The position numbers were made by a program, and so were the translations under genes. Below the pieces are notes generated by a model. The model saw nothing but the letters and a program-made list of their open reading frames with translations, was not told where the DNA came from and searched no databases. From assembly GCA_002973575.1 (NCBI GenBank), contig PVEQ01000013.1:1-64000 (forward strand): a stretch of 64,000 bases of DNA. Direction: 5' to 3'. This document shows, one piece after another, positions 36,934 through 46,334 of this stretch (positions within the stretch are counted from its first letter, which is position 1; every line of letters starts with the position of its first letter). Source of the DNA: Sediminibacterium magnilacihabitans (GTDB taxonomy: Bacteria > Bacteroidota > Bacteroidia > Chitinophagales > Chitinophagaceae).

Positions 36934-38205
36934 TTAAGCCAATGCGGGTTGCTTTTTTCTGCGCATATAAATGAGCAGTCCTGCAAATGCAACAGTTAGA
37001 ATAACAGGAATGAGCAGGGTTGTGTTTAGTATTTCTGGTCCGGCCGCTTTTTTGGCCTCCGCCAAAGCAGTAGCCATCTCGGTTCCCGCAGCCGCGTCCA
37101 TATAACTTTTCAGACTGGCGCCGGCAGGAAGTTTGGAGGCCAGCAATTCATCGTAGCGTCCGCCCATGAACATCATATACACCGATACGGCAAACATACC
37201 GGCGCCCCCCATCAGGTTCAATCCTACAGCTCCTGTCCTGGGCAGGTTTTCTGAAACGAATCCCAGCATGGTGGGCCAGAAATAACAAACACCCATTCCA
37301 AACACCAGTGCGCCAACGAATAACATATTACCGGTACTGTGCCCTAATAAATACAATCCCAGGGCCGACAAGATCGCCGACATCAATAACACGCCCTGCG
37401 GAGAAAACCGGTGTACTACAGGTTCGGCCAAACCGCGGCCTACCACCATTACACCTGTTTCAATAGTCAGCAACAAAATAGCATTGTCCGATACGTTCTT
37501 CAACAATACATCTATCCATTGGCCGGTGAACAATTCGGTAATAGCTGTACCAAACATGAGAACGATCATCAGTATAAATAATGGATTGAGCAGGGCCTTA
37601 TACATGTCACCGGTAGAAATACCTTGTGCTACACGTTCTGTTACCGGGAAATTCAGTTTGCTGAAAAGGAACCCGTAGATCAGTGTGGGGATGATCATCA
37701 ACCCTACCTGCACCTGCCAGCCGATATTCATTTTATCAAGAATAAATACCAGCAAAGTGCCAATTACAATACCGCCGGGGAACCAAAGATGGAAATGGTT
37801 CAGCTTGGTGGTCTTGTTATCGGAGAAGATGGTTGCTACCAACGGGTTACAGGCCGCTTCCACGGTTCCGTTGGCAATACCTATACACAAAGTGGATATA
37901 AAAAGTGTCCAGTACCCGCCTGCAAAAATGGTAAGCAGGATACCTACTAAATGAAACACAAAAGCAACAAGCAGCAGTCGTTTCATGCCAATCACATCTA
38001 CTACAAAACCACCGATCACTACTGCCAGCGGGAACCCCCAGAAGGCGGTAGCAGCGATAGAGCCCAGCTGTGCTGCGTTGAGCTCGAATTGTACGCCAAG
38101 TCTGCTTAAAATACCGGCGCGAATACCAAAAGAAAGAGAGGTTACTAATAAAGCGAGGCAGCTCGCTACAAAAAGCTGGTTGCGTTGAGGAATGGCTTGC
38201 ATCAT
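36934..38205 (-). CDS. MFS transporter (sugar / nucleoside type)
   Basis: 423 residues with about 12 membrane helices; the helix-bearing halves are split by a cytoplasmic loop near 190-205. The start is QRNQLFVASCLALLVTSLSFGIRAG, and DVIGMKRLLLVAFVFHLVGI resembles the MFS loop-2 signature. An insert of about 40 soluble residues (ELLASKLPAGASLKSYMDAAAG) sits before the last helix, as in some Bacteroidota sugar transporters. It likely imports the product of the exported sugar-modifying enzymes. First gene of the leftward arm, divergent from the oxidoreductase at 38323 with a shared palindrome between. Confidence 0.88.
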   Translation of the reverse strand: MMQAIPQRNQLFVASCLALLVTSLSFGIRAGILSRLGVQFELNAAQLGSIAATAFWGFPLAVVIGGFVVDVIGMKRLLLVAFVFHLVGILLTIFAGGYWTLFISTLCIGIANGTVEAACNPLVATIFSDNKTTKLNHFHLWFPGGIVIGTLLVFILDKMNIGWQVQVGLMIIPTLIYGFLFSKLNFPVTERVAQGISTGDMYKALLNPLFILMIVLMFGTAITELFTGQWIDVLLKNVSDNAILLLTIETGVMVVGRGLAEPVVHRFSPQGVLLMSAILSALGLYLLGHSTGNMLFVGALVFGMGVCYFWPTMLGFVSENLPRTGAVGLNLMGGAGMFAVSVYMMFMGGRYDELLASKLPAGASLKSYMDAAAGTEMATALAEAKKAAGPEILNTTLLIPVILTVAFAGLLIYMRRKKQPALA

Positions 38206-38257
38206 CGTAGGGGTTGTTTAAAAAAGCAGCTAAATGTAGATTTTTATTTTCAAAGTC

Positions 38258-38274
38258 AGTGTAAAAAATACACT
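38258..38274. promoter_or_regulatory. Operator-like palindrome between divergent MFS and oxidoreductase genes
   Basis: AGTGTA-AAAAA-TACACT is a perfect 6-base inverted repeat with a 5-base A-tract spacer, midway in the 117-base gap between the leftward MFS gene and the rightward oxidoreductase. The symmetry and position suggest a repressor or activator site controlling both arms, but no regulator gene is present in this cluster. Confidence 0.55.
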
Positions 38275-38322
38275 TGTTTCAAATTTTTTTTACCAGTTTT
38301 ACAGCAAGTAAAAGCAAAACAA

Positions 38323-39489
38323 ATGAATCGAAAACTAAGAATGGGAATGGTTGGCGGAGGCAAAGATGCCTTTATCGGCGCCATTCACCGTATTGCAGCC
38401 AATATGGATGGCCTTATTGAATTGGTATGCGGCGCATTAAGTATTAACCCTGAGATCGCAAAGGATTCAGGAAAATCTTTATTCCTGCCTGAGGACCGTA
38501 TTTACCTCACTTTCGAAGAAATGATCAAAAAAGAAAGTGAGCTGCCCGCAGATAAGCGAATGGATTTTGTTACGATCGTTACACCCAATTTTGCGCATTT
38601 TGCTCCTGCAATAATGGCGCTCGATCATGGATTCAATGTGGTATTGGAAAAGCCCATCACTTTCACGCTCGACGAAGCATTGCAACTGAAAAAGAAAGTA
38701 GATGAAACCGGCCTGACCCTTTGCCTCACCCATACCTATTCCGGTTATCCGATGGTAAAACAGGCCCGTGCCATGGTAGCAGAAGGACAACTGGGTAAGA
38801 TCAGAAAAGTATGGGTGGAATATCCGCAGGGATGGCTGAGCAAATTATCTGAACGCGAAGGAAATGCCCAGGCAGCCTGGCGCACAGATCCCAAACGTTC
38901 GGGTAAGAGCGGCAGCATGGGAGATATCGGTACACATGCGGCACACCTCGCCGAATATGTAACCGGACTGCAGATCACCGATCTCTGTGCCGATCTGAAT
39001 ATCATGGTAGAGGGACGTGCCCTCGACGACGACGGTAACGTATTACTGAAATTCAATAACGGCGCCAGGGGTGTATTGATGGCCTCCCAGGTAGCGGCAG
39101 GAGAAGAGAATGCATTGAAAATACGTGTATACGGAGAAAATGGCGGCCTCGAATGGGCGCAACAAGAACCCAATACACTGTTGGCAAAATGGTTACATAA
39201 ACCTACAGAGATCCTCCGCGCAGGCGGTAACTATACCGATCGTTTATCCAGTTATGCCACGCACAATTGCCGCACGCCGGGCGGACACCCCGAAGGATAC
39301 TTGGAAGCATTCGGTAATATCTACCGCAATTTTGCCCTCACACTGTCAACCAAATTAAATGGTGGCACACCTACCAAAGAGATGCTCGACTTCCCCTCAG
39401 TAGCAGACGGCATCCGTGGTATGACATTCATTGACTCCGTAGTGGCTTCTGCACAATCAGAACTGAAATGGACAAAATTCGGATCTTAA
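38323..39489 (+). CDS. Gfo/Idh/MocA-family oxidoreductase (cytoplasmic)
   Basis: 388 residues from ATG 38323 (MNRKLRMGMVGGGKDAFIGA); the frame is open to 38185 but the added residues overlap the divergent gene and the palindrome. Rossmann fold with GMVGGGKDAFIGAIHR, VTPNFAHFAPAIMA, and the catalytic-lysine block EKPITFTLDEAL. Then HTYSGYPMVKQAR and a C-terminal alpha/beta domain. Without a signal peptide it would act on the imported sugar, complementing the exported homologue at 31149. The isomerase gene follows after 26 bases. Confidence 0.9.
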   Translation: MNRKLRMGMVGGGKDAFIGAIHRIAANMDGLIELVCGALSINPEIAKDSGKSLFLPEDRIYLTFEEMIKKESELPADKRMDFVTIVTPNFAHFAPAIMALDHGFNVVLEKPITFTLDEALQLKKKVDETGLTLCLTHTYSGYPMVKQARAMVAEGQLGKIRKVWVEYPQGWLSKLSEREGNAQAAWRTDPKRSGKSGSMGDIGTHAAHLAEYVTGLQITDLCADLNIMVEGRALDDDGNVLLKFNNGARGVLMASQVAAGEENALKIRVYGENGGLEWAQQEPNTLLAKWLHKPTEILRAGGNYTDRLSSYATHNCRTPGGHPEGYLEAFGNIYRNFALTLSTKLNGGTPTKEMLDFPSVADGIRGMTFIDSVVASAQSELKWTKFGS

Positions 39490-39515
39490 AAAATCAATAA
39501 ACACAATATTCATTC

Positions 39516-40574
39516 ATGACCACCATCAAAGGCCCTGGAATATTCCTTGCACAATTCCTGGGTGATCAAGCACCTTTCAATTCTTTGGATTCTATCTGCA
39601 AATGGGCGGCATCATTGGGTTATACCGGTGTGCAGATCCCTAGCTGGGACAGCCGCTGCATAGACCTGCAACGTGCAGCAGAGAGCAAGACTTATGCCGA
39701 CGAGATTAAAGGCATCGTGAAAGCAGCCGGATTAGAGATCACTGAACTGTCTACCCACCTGCAGGGACAATTGGTTGCCGTGCATCCGGCTTACAATGAG
39801 TTATTCGACAGTTTTGCTCCCCAAGCTGTGCGCAACAACGCCAGGGCACGTACCAAATGGGCTGTTCAGCAACTGAAATATGCAGCCAAAGCGTCACAGA
39901 ACCTGGGATTGAATGCACATGCCACATTCAGTGGGGCATTGTTATGGCATACCGTGTATCCCTGGCCCCAGCGGCCGGCCGGACTGGTAGAGACAGGCTT
40001 TACAGAACTGGCCAAACGCTGGTTGCCTATCTTACAGGTATTCGATGAACATGGTGTGGACCTCTGTTATGAAATCCATCCCGGCGAAGACCTGCACGAT
40101 GGTGTGAGCTATGAAATGTTCCTTGAAAAAGTTAACGAACATTCGCGAGCTTGTCTTTTATACGATCCTTCACACCTGGCATTGCAGTGCATCGATTACC
40201 TGGGTTATATAGACCACTACCACGAACGGATTAAAATGTTCCATGTGAAAGATGCTGAGTTCAACCCCACGGCCAAACAAGGCGTGTATGGCGGCTACCA
40301 GGGATGGGTGAACAGGGCCGGGCGCTTCCGTTCGCTGGGCGACGGACAGGTTGATTTCAAATCGATCTTCAGCAAGCTGGCAGCTTATGATTATAAAGGA
40401 TGGGCCGTTATGGAATGGGAATGTGCACTCAAACACCCGGAAGCCGGCGCGGCCGAAGGCGCGCCCTTCATCAAACAAAATATCATTCGTGTTACCGATA
40501 AGGCATTCGATGATTTTGCAGGAAGAGGCGCAGACGAAAATTTTAACCGCCGCATTTTAGGAATAGATCAATAA
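39516..40574 (+). CDS. Sugar phosphate isomerase/epimerase family TIM-barrel protein (cytoplasmic)
   Basis: 352 residues without a signal peptide. AP-endonuclease-2-type barrel: LGYTGVQIPSWDSRCIDLQ, CYEIHPGEDLHDG (metal Glu), LYDPSHLALQCIDYLGYID (metal Asp and His), MFHVKDAEF (His) and AVMEWECALKHPEAG (Glu). Oxidoreductase plus barrel pairs of this kind typically process inositol or oxidised sugars. It lies between the oxidoreductase and cytochrome c genes in the rightward arm. Confidence 0.87.
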   Translation: MTTIKGPGIFLAQFLGDQAPFNSLDSICKWAASLGYTGVQIPSWDSRCIDLQRAAESKTYADEIKGIVKAAGLEITELSTHLQGQLVAVHPAYNELFDSFAPQAVRNNARARTKWAVQQLKYAAKASQNLGLNAHATFSGALLWHTVYPWPQRPAGLVETGFTELAKRWLPILQVFDEHGVDLCYEIHPGEDLHDGVSYEMFLEKVNEHSRACLLYDPSHLALQCIDYLGYIDHYHERIKMFHVKDAEFNPTAKQGVYGGYQGWVNRAGRFRSLGDGQVDFKSIFSKLAAYDYKGWAVMEWECALKHPEAGAAEGAPFIKQNIIRVTDKAFDDFAGRGADENFNRRILGIDQ

Positions 40575-40611
40575 CTTGCCGAATAATCATTTAACCGACA
40601 AAGTGAACTTT

Positions 40612-41013
40612 ATGAAAAAGTATTATGTAGCCTTTGCAGTGCTGGCAGCAGTGATGACCGCCTGCGGAGGTAATGATGCAAAAAAAGAAGAGAAAACTAC
40701 TGCAACAACAGCCGCCGCTCCGGCAGCAACAACCGATCTCAGTGCTAATCCCGATTATCAAAAAGGACTGGAACTCGTAGCTAAGAATGACTGTCTCACT
40801 TGTCATAAAGTGAGTGAAAAAAACATCGGACCCGCTTATAAAGATGTAGCCGCCAAGTATGAAAACACAGATGCCAACATCAGCATGCTGGCTAGTAAAG
40901 TAATCAAAGGCGGGCAAGGTGTATGGGGTACTGTTCCCATGACGCCGCATCCGCAATTGAGCGAAGCCGATGCACAACAGATCATCAAATACATTTTCTT
41001 ACTCAAAAAATAA
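40612..41013 (+). CDS. Lipoprotein cytochrome c
   Basis: 133 residues from ATG 40612; the frame continues upstream only through a non-ATG start. Lipobox MTAC gives lipidated Cys18, followed by an Ala/Thr/Lys linker. The class I cytochrome c domain has heme site Cys61-Leu-Thr-Cys64-His65, GPAYKDVAAKY and the axial Met in GTVPMTPHPQL. Membrane-tethered and periplasmic, it is the obvious electron acceptor for the GMC dehydrogenase of this cluster, as cytochromes serve in gluconate and glucoside dehydrogenases. The DUF1080 gene follows after 6 bases. Confidence 0.9.
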   Translation: MKKYYVAFAVLAAVMTACGGNDAKKEEKTTATTAAAPAATTDLSANPDYQKGLELVAKNDCLTCHKVSEKNIGPAYKDVAAKYENTDANISMLASKVIKGGQGVWGTVPMTPHPQLSEADAQQIIKYIFLLKK

Positions 41014-41019
41014 TAAACC

Positions 41020-41757
41020 ATGCATCATCTTATTGCAGGTAGTTTGATTGCCGCCGCCGTACTTTTCAATGGCACTGCTAACAATCACACCTATGAAAAC
41101 ACCACTGCCGTAGTAAAAAAGAAAGGCTGGGTTTCCTTGTTCGACGGAAAAACAACCAAAGGCTGGCATTCTTACGGTAAGACTACCGCAGGAGAAGCCT
41201 GGAAAGTAACAGATGGGGCTTTATACCTCGATGCATCTAAAAAAGATAAGGCCGACTGGCAAAGCAAAACCGGCGGCGACCTGGTAACCGACGGGGAGTA
41301 TGAGAATTTTCACCTGAAGCTCGATTGGAAGATCTCTAAAAATGGCAACAGCGGCATTATCTTCTGGGTGCAGGACGACCCTTCCAAGTACAAATATGTA
41401 TGGAATACTGGTCCTGAAATGCAGGTGCTCGATAACGACGGCCATCCCGATGGAAAGATCAATAAACACCGCGCCGGTAATCTCTATGATCTGATCGCCG
41501 GAAAAGAAGGCGTGGTAAAAGCTGTTGGCGAGTGGAACACAGCTGAGATCATCAGCAACAAAGGGAAGCTCGATTTTATTTTGAACGGCGTAACCGTTGT
41601 ATCTACCACTTACGGCGATGACAACTGGAGACAAATGATAGCGGGCAGCAAGTTCAAAAGCATGCCCGACTTTGCCAAAGTCTTCAAAGGTCATATTGCT
41701 TTACAAGATCATGGCGGTGATGTGTGGTTCAGGAATATTATGATCAAGCAACTGTAA
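41020..41757 (+). CDS. DUF1080 / 3-keto-disaccharide hydrolase family protein, secreted
   Basis: 245 residues. Signal-like N-terminus (MHHLIAGSLIAAAVLFNGTA), then a concanavalin-like beta sandwich with the hallmarks GWVSLFDGKTTKGWHSYG, FHLKLDWKISKNGNSGIIFWV, PEMQVLDNDGHPDGKI and HIALQDHGGDVWFRNI. The family (PF06439) is named 3-keto-disaccharide hydrolase; members cleave the glycosidic bond after C3 of the sugar is oxidised. That links it to the GMC, cytochrome and isomerase genes here. Last gene of the rightward arm, followed by a terminator. Confidence 0.92.
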   Translation: MHHLIAGSLIAAAVLFNGTANNHTYENTTAVVKKKGWVSLFDGKTTKGWHSYGKTTAGEAWKVTDGALYLDASKKDKADWQSKTGGDLVTDGEYENFHLKLDWKISKNGNSGIIFWVQDDPSKYKYVWNTGPEMQVLDNDGHPDGKINKHRAGNLYDLIAGKEGVVKAVGEWNTAEIISNKGKLDFILNGVTVVSTTYGDDNWRQMIAGSKFKSMPDFAKVFKGHIALQDHGGDVWFRNIMIKQL

Positions 41758-41786
41758 AAAAGTAGACCTTATATAATCTTGAAGCG

Positions 41787-41820
41787 AAAAGCCCATAGAG
41801 CTTACGTTCTATGGGCTTTT
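41787..41820. terminator. Rho-independent terminator between DUF1080 and glpF
   Basis: A perfect 13-base stem (AAAAGCCCATAGA at 41787-41799, TCTATGGGCTTTT at 41808-41820) with an 8-base loop, followed by TATTA. It lies between convergent genes and has T-runs on both strands, so it can end both transcripts. Confidence 0.88.
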
Positions 41821-41863
41821 TATTACGCTGCAAATAAACGCTATTTTAAAATTAAGATGCAGA

Positions 41864-42583
41864 TCACTGCAACATATCAAACACAATAGCCGCCAGCAGT
41901 CCTCCAACAACAGGCCCCACTACCGGAATCCAACTATAGCTCCACCCACTGTTACCTTTGTTGGGAATGGGCAGCAACGCATGCATAATACGCGGCCCCA
42001 TATCCCTGGCAGGATTAATGGCATAGCCTGTAGGACCACCCAAACTGAGACCGATGCCCAATACCACCAACCCTGCCGGCAACGCATCCAATGCACCCAA
42101 ACTTGCAGCAGGCGCGGCCATATACAACACAGCGAACACCAGCGCAAAAGTGCCGATGATCTCCGTTGCAAGGTTGGCCGTTGTGTTGGGTATGGCAGGC
42201 GAATTACAAAAAACACCCAGTTTAGCCGCTGCATTGTCTGTTGCTCCAAAATGTTTGTAGTAAGACAACCATGCCAGCGTAGCGCCAATCATAGCACCCA
42301 GGAACTGGCCCGCAATATAAACAGGCGCCTGCGACCATTCTATCTTATGCAACCAGGCAAATGCAAGGGTTACAGCCGGATTGAGGTGCGCGCCACTTCC
42401 TTTGGCTGCAACAAAAACACCTACGAACACAGCCACACCCCAGCCAAATGCAATCACAATCCATCCACTGTTGTTTCCTTTGGTTTGATTGAGCACCACA
42501 TTGGCCACTACGCCACAGCCTAAAAGGACCAGCATGGCTGTTCCTGCCATTTCAGATAAAAAAATCGACATAGATAAAATCAT
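41864..42583 (-). CDS. glpF: Glycerol uptake facilitator (aquaglyceroporin, MIP family)
   Basis: 239 residues, six membrane helices and two half-helices. NPA boxes at Asn68 (HLNPAVTLAF) and Asn190 (YAINPARDMGPR); the Asp194 right after the second box is the mark of glycerol facilitators rather than water channels. It lets glycerol diffuse into the cell. It follows glpK by 24 bases and glpD is next, forming a complete glycerol uptake operon. Its 3' end faces the terminator at 41787. Confidence 0.95.
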   Translation of the reverse strand: MILSMSIFLSEMAGTAMLVLLGCGVVANVVLNQTKGNNSGWIVIAFGWGVAVFVGVFVAAKGSGAHLNPAVTLAFAWLHKIEWSQAPVYIAGQFLGAMIGATLAWLSYYKHFGATDNAAAKLGVFCNSPAIPNTTANLATEIIGTFALVFAVLYMAAPAASLGALDALPAGLVVLGIGLSLGGPTGYAINPARDMGPRIMHALLPIPNKGNSGWSYSWIPVVGPVVGGLLAAIVFDMLQ

Positions 42584-42607
42584 TATAGGGTTAAAGGAAT
42601 AAGATTC

Positions 42608-44104
42608 TTAATCGTGTGTTACATAGGAAGCCGTTGCATGCACCGCCTGTTTCCATCCGGCTGCTTTTCTTTGCGCTTCTTCATCTGCCATTTGCGGATG
42701 AAAAGTGCGGTCCATCTGCCAGTATTTTTCCATCTCCTCCATGCTCTTCCAGTATTGCACTGCAAGTCCCGCAAGATAGGCCGCTCCTAATGCTGTGGTC
42801 TCAGTAATCACAGGGCGTACAACTGTAGTGCGCAACAGATCACTCTGGAATTGCAACAACTGGTTGTTCACCGTAGCGCCTCCGTCTACCCGCAGCTCGC
42901 TGATCTTTACACCGGCATCCGCTTCCATAGCAACCAGCACATCCATGGTTTGATAAGCGATACTCTCTACGGCCGCTCTTCCGATATGACCGGCCGTAGT
43001 GCCCCTGGTAATCCCTACAATGGTGCCTTTGGCGTGCTGGTTCCAGTAAGGCGCCCCCAGTCCTGCAAACGCAGGAACCATATACACACCGCCATTATCA
43101 GCTACTGAATTAGCGAGCGCTTCTATATCGGCCGATGTTTTAATAATGCCCAACCCATCACGTAACCATTGCACAACAGCGCCGGCAATGAACACACTTC
43201 CTTCCAATGCATAATGCACCGTGCCATTGATTTTCCAGGCAATGGTAGTAATGAGGTTATTTTTTGAAGCGATGGGTTTGGTGCCCGTATTCATGAGCAT
43301 AAAGCACCCTGTGCCGTAAGTATTCTTTACCATGCCGGGATGCAAACACATTTGTCCAAATAAGGCCGACTGCTGATCACCCGCCACACCTGCAATGGGA
43401 ATATTCGCGCCCGTCAACACTTCCTGTGTATGACCAAATACTTCACTGCTCGAACGCACTTCGGGCAATACCGATGCCGGGATATCGAACAGGTCCAGCA
43501 ACCAGGGATCCCATTCCAACGTATGAATATTGAACAACATGGTACGCGATGCATTGCTCATATCCGTTGCATGCACTTTACCATTGGTGAGCTTCCAGAT
43601 AAGCCAGGAATCGATGGTACCAAAACATAACTCGCCTCTCACCGCCTGCTCTCTTGCACCTTCTATATGATCCAGTATCCATTTCAGTTTTGTAGCAGAA
43701 AAATACGCGTCGAGTATCAGCCCCGTGCGCTCTTGTATAGACACGTGTTTACCCGCAGCCCGCAACGTATCGCAATAAGCAGCGGTACGTTTATCCTGCC
43801 ACACAATGGCATTGTAAACAGGCTCACCGGTTTTGCGATTCCATACCACCGTTGTTTCGCGCTGGTTGGTAATGCCAATGGCTGCAATATCACGCAAAGT
43901 GAGTCCGGCCTTGAGCACCGCTTCTGTTGCTACCGATAACTGTGTGTACCATATCTCCGCAGCATCGTGCTCTACCCATCCTGCCTGCGGAAATATTTGT
44001 GTGAACTCTTTTTGCGCAACGGCTACTACTTCGCTTTTCTTATTGAAAACAATGGCGCGGGAACTGGTGGTTCCCTGGTCAAAAGCAAGAATGAATGTTG
44101 ACAT
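42608..44104 (-). CDS. glpK: Glycerol kinase
   Basis: 498 residues, full length for the FGGY family. ATPase fold start [18 protein letters not shown], glycerol-binding region [29 protein letters not shown], and the C-terminal signature [19 protein letters not shown]. It phosphorylates glycerol to sn-glycerol 3-phosphate, trapping it after entry through GlpF. The operon order on this strand is glpD, glpK, glpF. Confidence 0.96.
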   Translation of the reverse strand: MSTFILAFDQGTTSSRAIVFNKKSEVVAVAQKEFTQIFPQAGWVEHDAAEIWYTQLSVATEAVLKAGLTLRDIAAIGITNQRETTVVWNRKTGEPVYNAIVWQDKRTAAYCDTLRAAGKHVSIQERTGLILDAYFSATKLKWILDHIEGAREQAVRGELCFGTIDSWLIWKLTNGKVHATDMSNASRTMLFNIHTLEWDPWLLDLFDIPASVLPEVRSSSEVFGHTQEVLTGANIPIAGVAGDQQSALFGQMCLHPGMVKNTYGTGCFMLMNTGTKPIASKNNLITTIAWKINGTVHYALEGSVFIAGAVVQWLRDGLGIIKTSADIEALANSVADNGGVYMVPAFAGLGAPYWNQHAKGTIVGITRGTTAGHIGRAAVESIAYQTMDVLVAMEADAGVKISELRVDGGATVNNQLLQFQSDLLRTTVVRPVITETTALGAAYLAGLAVQYWKSMEEMEKYWQMDRTFHPQMADEEAQRKAAGWKQAVHATASYVTHD

Positions 44105-44153
44105 AGGCTATCTAAGCAATCTGATTAAAAATACGGTTATTCTATTGGTTTTT

Positions 44154-45755
44154 TCAATCACGCAGTTTATACGATGCAGCCAGTTGACTGAATGTTGCCA
44201 CCTGGTCTTCCACCCACTGCGCATCTTTCTGCATTTGCTTTGCCATCAGTTCCGCTACCGGCCTTGCCATACGCATACTCTCGCCCGCATCGAGCAACAG
44301 CGCCCTCGTTCTGCGCGACAATACATCTTCTACTGTTCTGGCCATTTCCTCCTGTACCGCCCATGCCACCTGCGCTTCATGGATATGCAATTTTTCACTG
44401 ATCCACTTGCCGGCATCATTCATCTTTTGTTGCAAAGCCATTGCATCGGCCCCGTAGAAATACAAAGGATCATCCCAGTTTATGCCCGTAGTATATCCAT
44501 GTATAAGAAGTGTTTTGGTAACCGACTGTTTAGGCATCCATCCCAATTCTTTTTCTATACGGTTGACCAGGTCCTCACCCATTCTCCGGTAAGTAGTCCA
44601 TTTACCGCCCAGGATGGTGAAGAGCTTCGATGCGCTCACCATGATCTTATGACTTCTCGATATCTCTTTTGTTTTCTGTGCACCATTCGCTGGTATAGCC
44701 AGTGGCCGCAGTCCCGCGAACACGCTTAGCACATCGGCACGTGCAGGCTTGCGGGTTAAATAGCTACCGGCCGTATCCAGTATAAATCCTATCTCTGCTT
44801 CCAGCGCAACCGGCTCCAGGCTGGCTGCATCTACCGGTGTATCGGTGGTACCAACGATCAGCTTGTTGTGCCAGGGTACTACAAAGAGTACCCGGCCATC
44901 GGCTGTTTCAGGTATCATCAAAGCGCTGGTGGAAGGATGAAAGGTTTTATCGAGCACTACATGCACACCCTGACTCGCGCAAATACTTTTCGCTGCAGTG
45001 GGATCATCCATTTGCAGGATATCGTCTGCAAACACACCAGTGGCATTGATCACTGCTTTTGCTTTGAGGGAATAATGCATTCCTGTTTCTTCATCGCGGG
45101 CGGTTACTCCCCGCACATGTAATCCTTCTTTGATCAACCCGGTAACTTTCATGTAGTTGATCGCAAACCCGCCTTTTTCAAAAAGGGTCTGTACCAGGTT
45201 GATGGCCAGGCGTGCATCATCAAATTGCCCATCGTGGTATCGAACGCCGCCAAGCAGTCCTTCTGTTTTGATATTGGGTAACTGCTCCAGCGTTTCTTTC
45301 CGGGAAATATGTACGGACCGCCCCAGGCTCAGTCTGCCCGAGATCCAATCGTACAGCTTCAATCCAATAGTATACTTGATGCTATCCCAAAAATCATACA
45401 GCGGTATTACAAATCCCAGGTTCTTTACCAGGTGAGGGGCATTGCGGCAAAGCAATCCTCTTTCAATACTCGCTTCACGCACCAGTCCAACGTTTCCCTG
45501 CGCCAGGTAACGAACACCGCCATGCACCAGCTTGGTGCTTTTACTGGAAGTGGATTTGGCAAAGTCGGCCTGCTCCAGCAATAAAACCCGGTAACCCCTG
45601 GCAGCGGCATCGAGCGCTGTGCCCAGTCCTGTAGCGCCTCCGCCGATCACAACGATATCCCATTCTGTAGTGTTTGATAAAGCCGCTATGGCCTGTGCTC
45701 TTTTTTCAACTGTTTCGCTCATGGTGGTAGTTACCGGCATTGGTTTGTCTTCCAA
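44154..45755 (-). CDS. glpD: Aerobic glycerol-3-phosphate dehydrogenase (FAD)
   Basis: 533 residues. FAD motif DIVVIGGGATGLGTALDAAARGY, then SSKSTKLVHGGVRYL, typical of GlpD/GlpA. The C-terminal DAO_C domain contains ILGGKWTTYRRMGEDLV. It oxidises glycerol 3-phosphate to dihydroxyacetone phosphate at the inner membrane and passes electrons to quinone. An ATG at 45722 (MSETVEKRAQ) may be the true start, since the first 11 residues are weakly conserved. Divergent from tadA. Confidence 0.95.
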   Translation of the reverse strand: MEDKPMPVTTTMSETVEKRAQAIAALSNTTEWDIVVIGGGATGLGTALDAAARGYRVLLLEQADFAKSTSSKSTKLVHGGVRYLAQGNVGLVREASIERGLLCRNAPHLVKNLGFVIPLYDFWDSIKYTIGLKLYDWISGRLSLGRSVHISRKETLEQLPNIKTEGLLGGVRYHDGQFDDARLAINLVQTLFEKGGFAINYMKVTGLIKEGLHVRGVTARDEETGMHYSLKAKAVINATGVFADDILQMDDPTAAKSICASQGVHVVLDKTFHPSTSALMIPETADGRVLFVVPWHNKLIVGTTDTPVDAASLEPVALEAEIGFILDTAGSYLTRKPARADVLSVFAGLRPLAIPANGAQKTKEISRSHKIMVSASKLFTILGGKWTTYRRMGEDLVNRIEKELGWMPKQSVTKTLLIHGYTTGINWDDPLYFYGADAMALQQKMNDAGKWISEKLHIHEAQVAWAVQEEMARTVEDVLSRRTRALLLDAGESMRMARPVAELMAKQMQKDAQWVEDQVATFSQLAASYKLRD

Positions 45756-45774
45756 ATTATCTTATTTTGTTAAA

Positions 45775-46233
45775 ATGGAAGATTATTTATTAGAGAAGTC
45801 CCACGAATACTTCATGCAACAGGCATTAAAAGAAGCGCAGCTGGCCTATGATGCAGATGAAGTGCCCGTTGGCGCCGTGGTGGTCATGAACAACAAGATC
45901 ATTGCCCGTGGCCATAACCAGGTTGAAATGCTGAACGATTCCACCGCCCATGCCGAAATACTGGCGCTTACTTCTGCCTTTAATATGCTCGGCGCTAAAT
46001 ACCTGCCCGAAGCCACCCTTTATGTAACCCTGGAACCCTGCCTTATGTGTTGTGGCGCTTTGTACTGGAGCAAGATCGGCCGTATCGTTTACGGGGCTTC
46101 GGATGAAAAGAACGGGTTCAAACGTACTACAGGGGAGAACTGGCCCTTTCATCCCAAAACAGAACTCATCAAAGGCATCATGGAAGAAGATTGCGCCCGC
46201 CTGATAAAAGCGTTTTTCAAAAGCAAACGTTGA
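45775..46233 (+). CDS. tadA: tRNA-specific adenosine deaminase-type nucleoside deaminase
   Basis: 152 residues from ATG 45775 (MEDYLLEKSHEYF); the longer frame from 45619 is inside glpD on the other strand and is discarded. Zinc and catalytic residues are His59-Ala-Glu61 (STAHAEILAL) and Cys89/Cys92 (EPCLMCCGALYW). TadA deaminates adenosine 34 of tRNA-Arg to inosine. A close guanine deaminase relative is the main alternative. A -7-like TTATTTTG ends only 4 bases before the ATG, so the transcript may be nearly leaderless. Confidence 0.88.
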   Translation: MEDYLLEKSHEYFMQQALKEAQLAYDADEVPVGAVVVMNNKIIARGHNQVEMLNDSTAHAEILALTSAFNMLGAKYLPEATLYVTLEPCLMCCGALYWSKIGRIVYGASDEKNGFKRTTGENWPFHPKTELIKGIMEEDCARLIKAFFKSKR

Positions 46234-46290
46234 GACTTTTCGATTTCAGAAAGAAATCCATCGGTTGACGCGTTATCGACCGAACAACAG

Positions 46291-46298
46291 TAAATTTG
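46291..46298 (+). promoter_or_regulatory. Promoter of sodA (TAnnTTTG -7 element)
   Basis: TAAATTTG matches TAnnTTTG at all fixed positions, and a TTG at 46265-46267 lies 23 bases upstream, close to the -33 to -7 spacing of Bacteroidota promoters. Transcription would start near 46305, giving a leader of about 30 bases before the ATG at 46335 and ruling out the longer frame from 46296. Confidence 0.6.
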
Positions 46299-46334
46299 TT
46301 CTCCATCAAGATCCTAAAACAAAAATCAAATTAT

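Noticed and set aside
38185-38322. Upstream extension of the second Gfo/Idh/MocA gene
   Set aside because: It would overlap the divergent MFS gene and the palindrome, and has no homology; the Rossmann fold begins at 38323.
43833-44729. 298-codon + strand frame across the glpK start and glpD end
   Set aside because: Antisense to two well-defined genes and without recognisable features.
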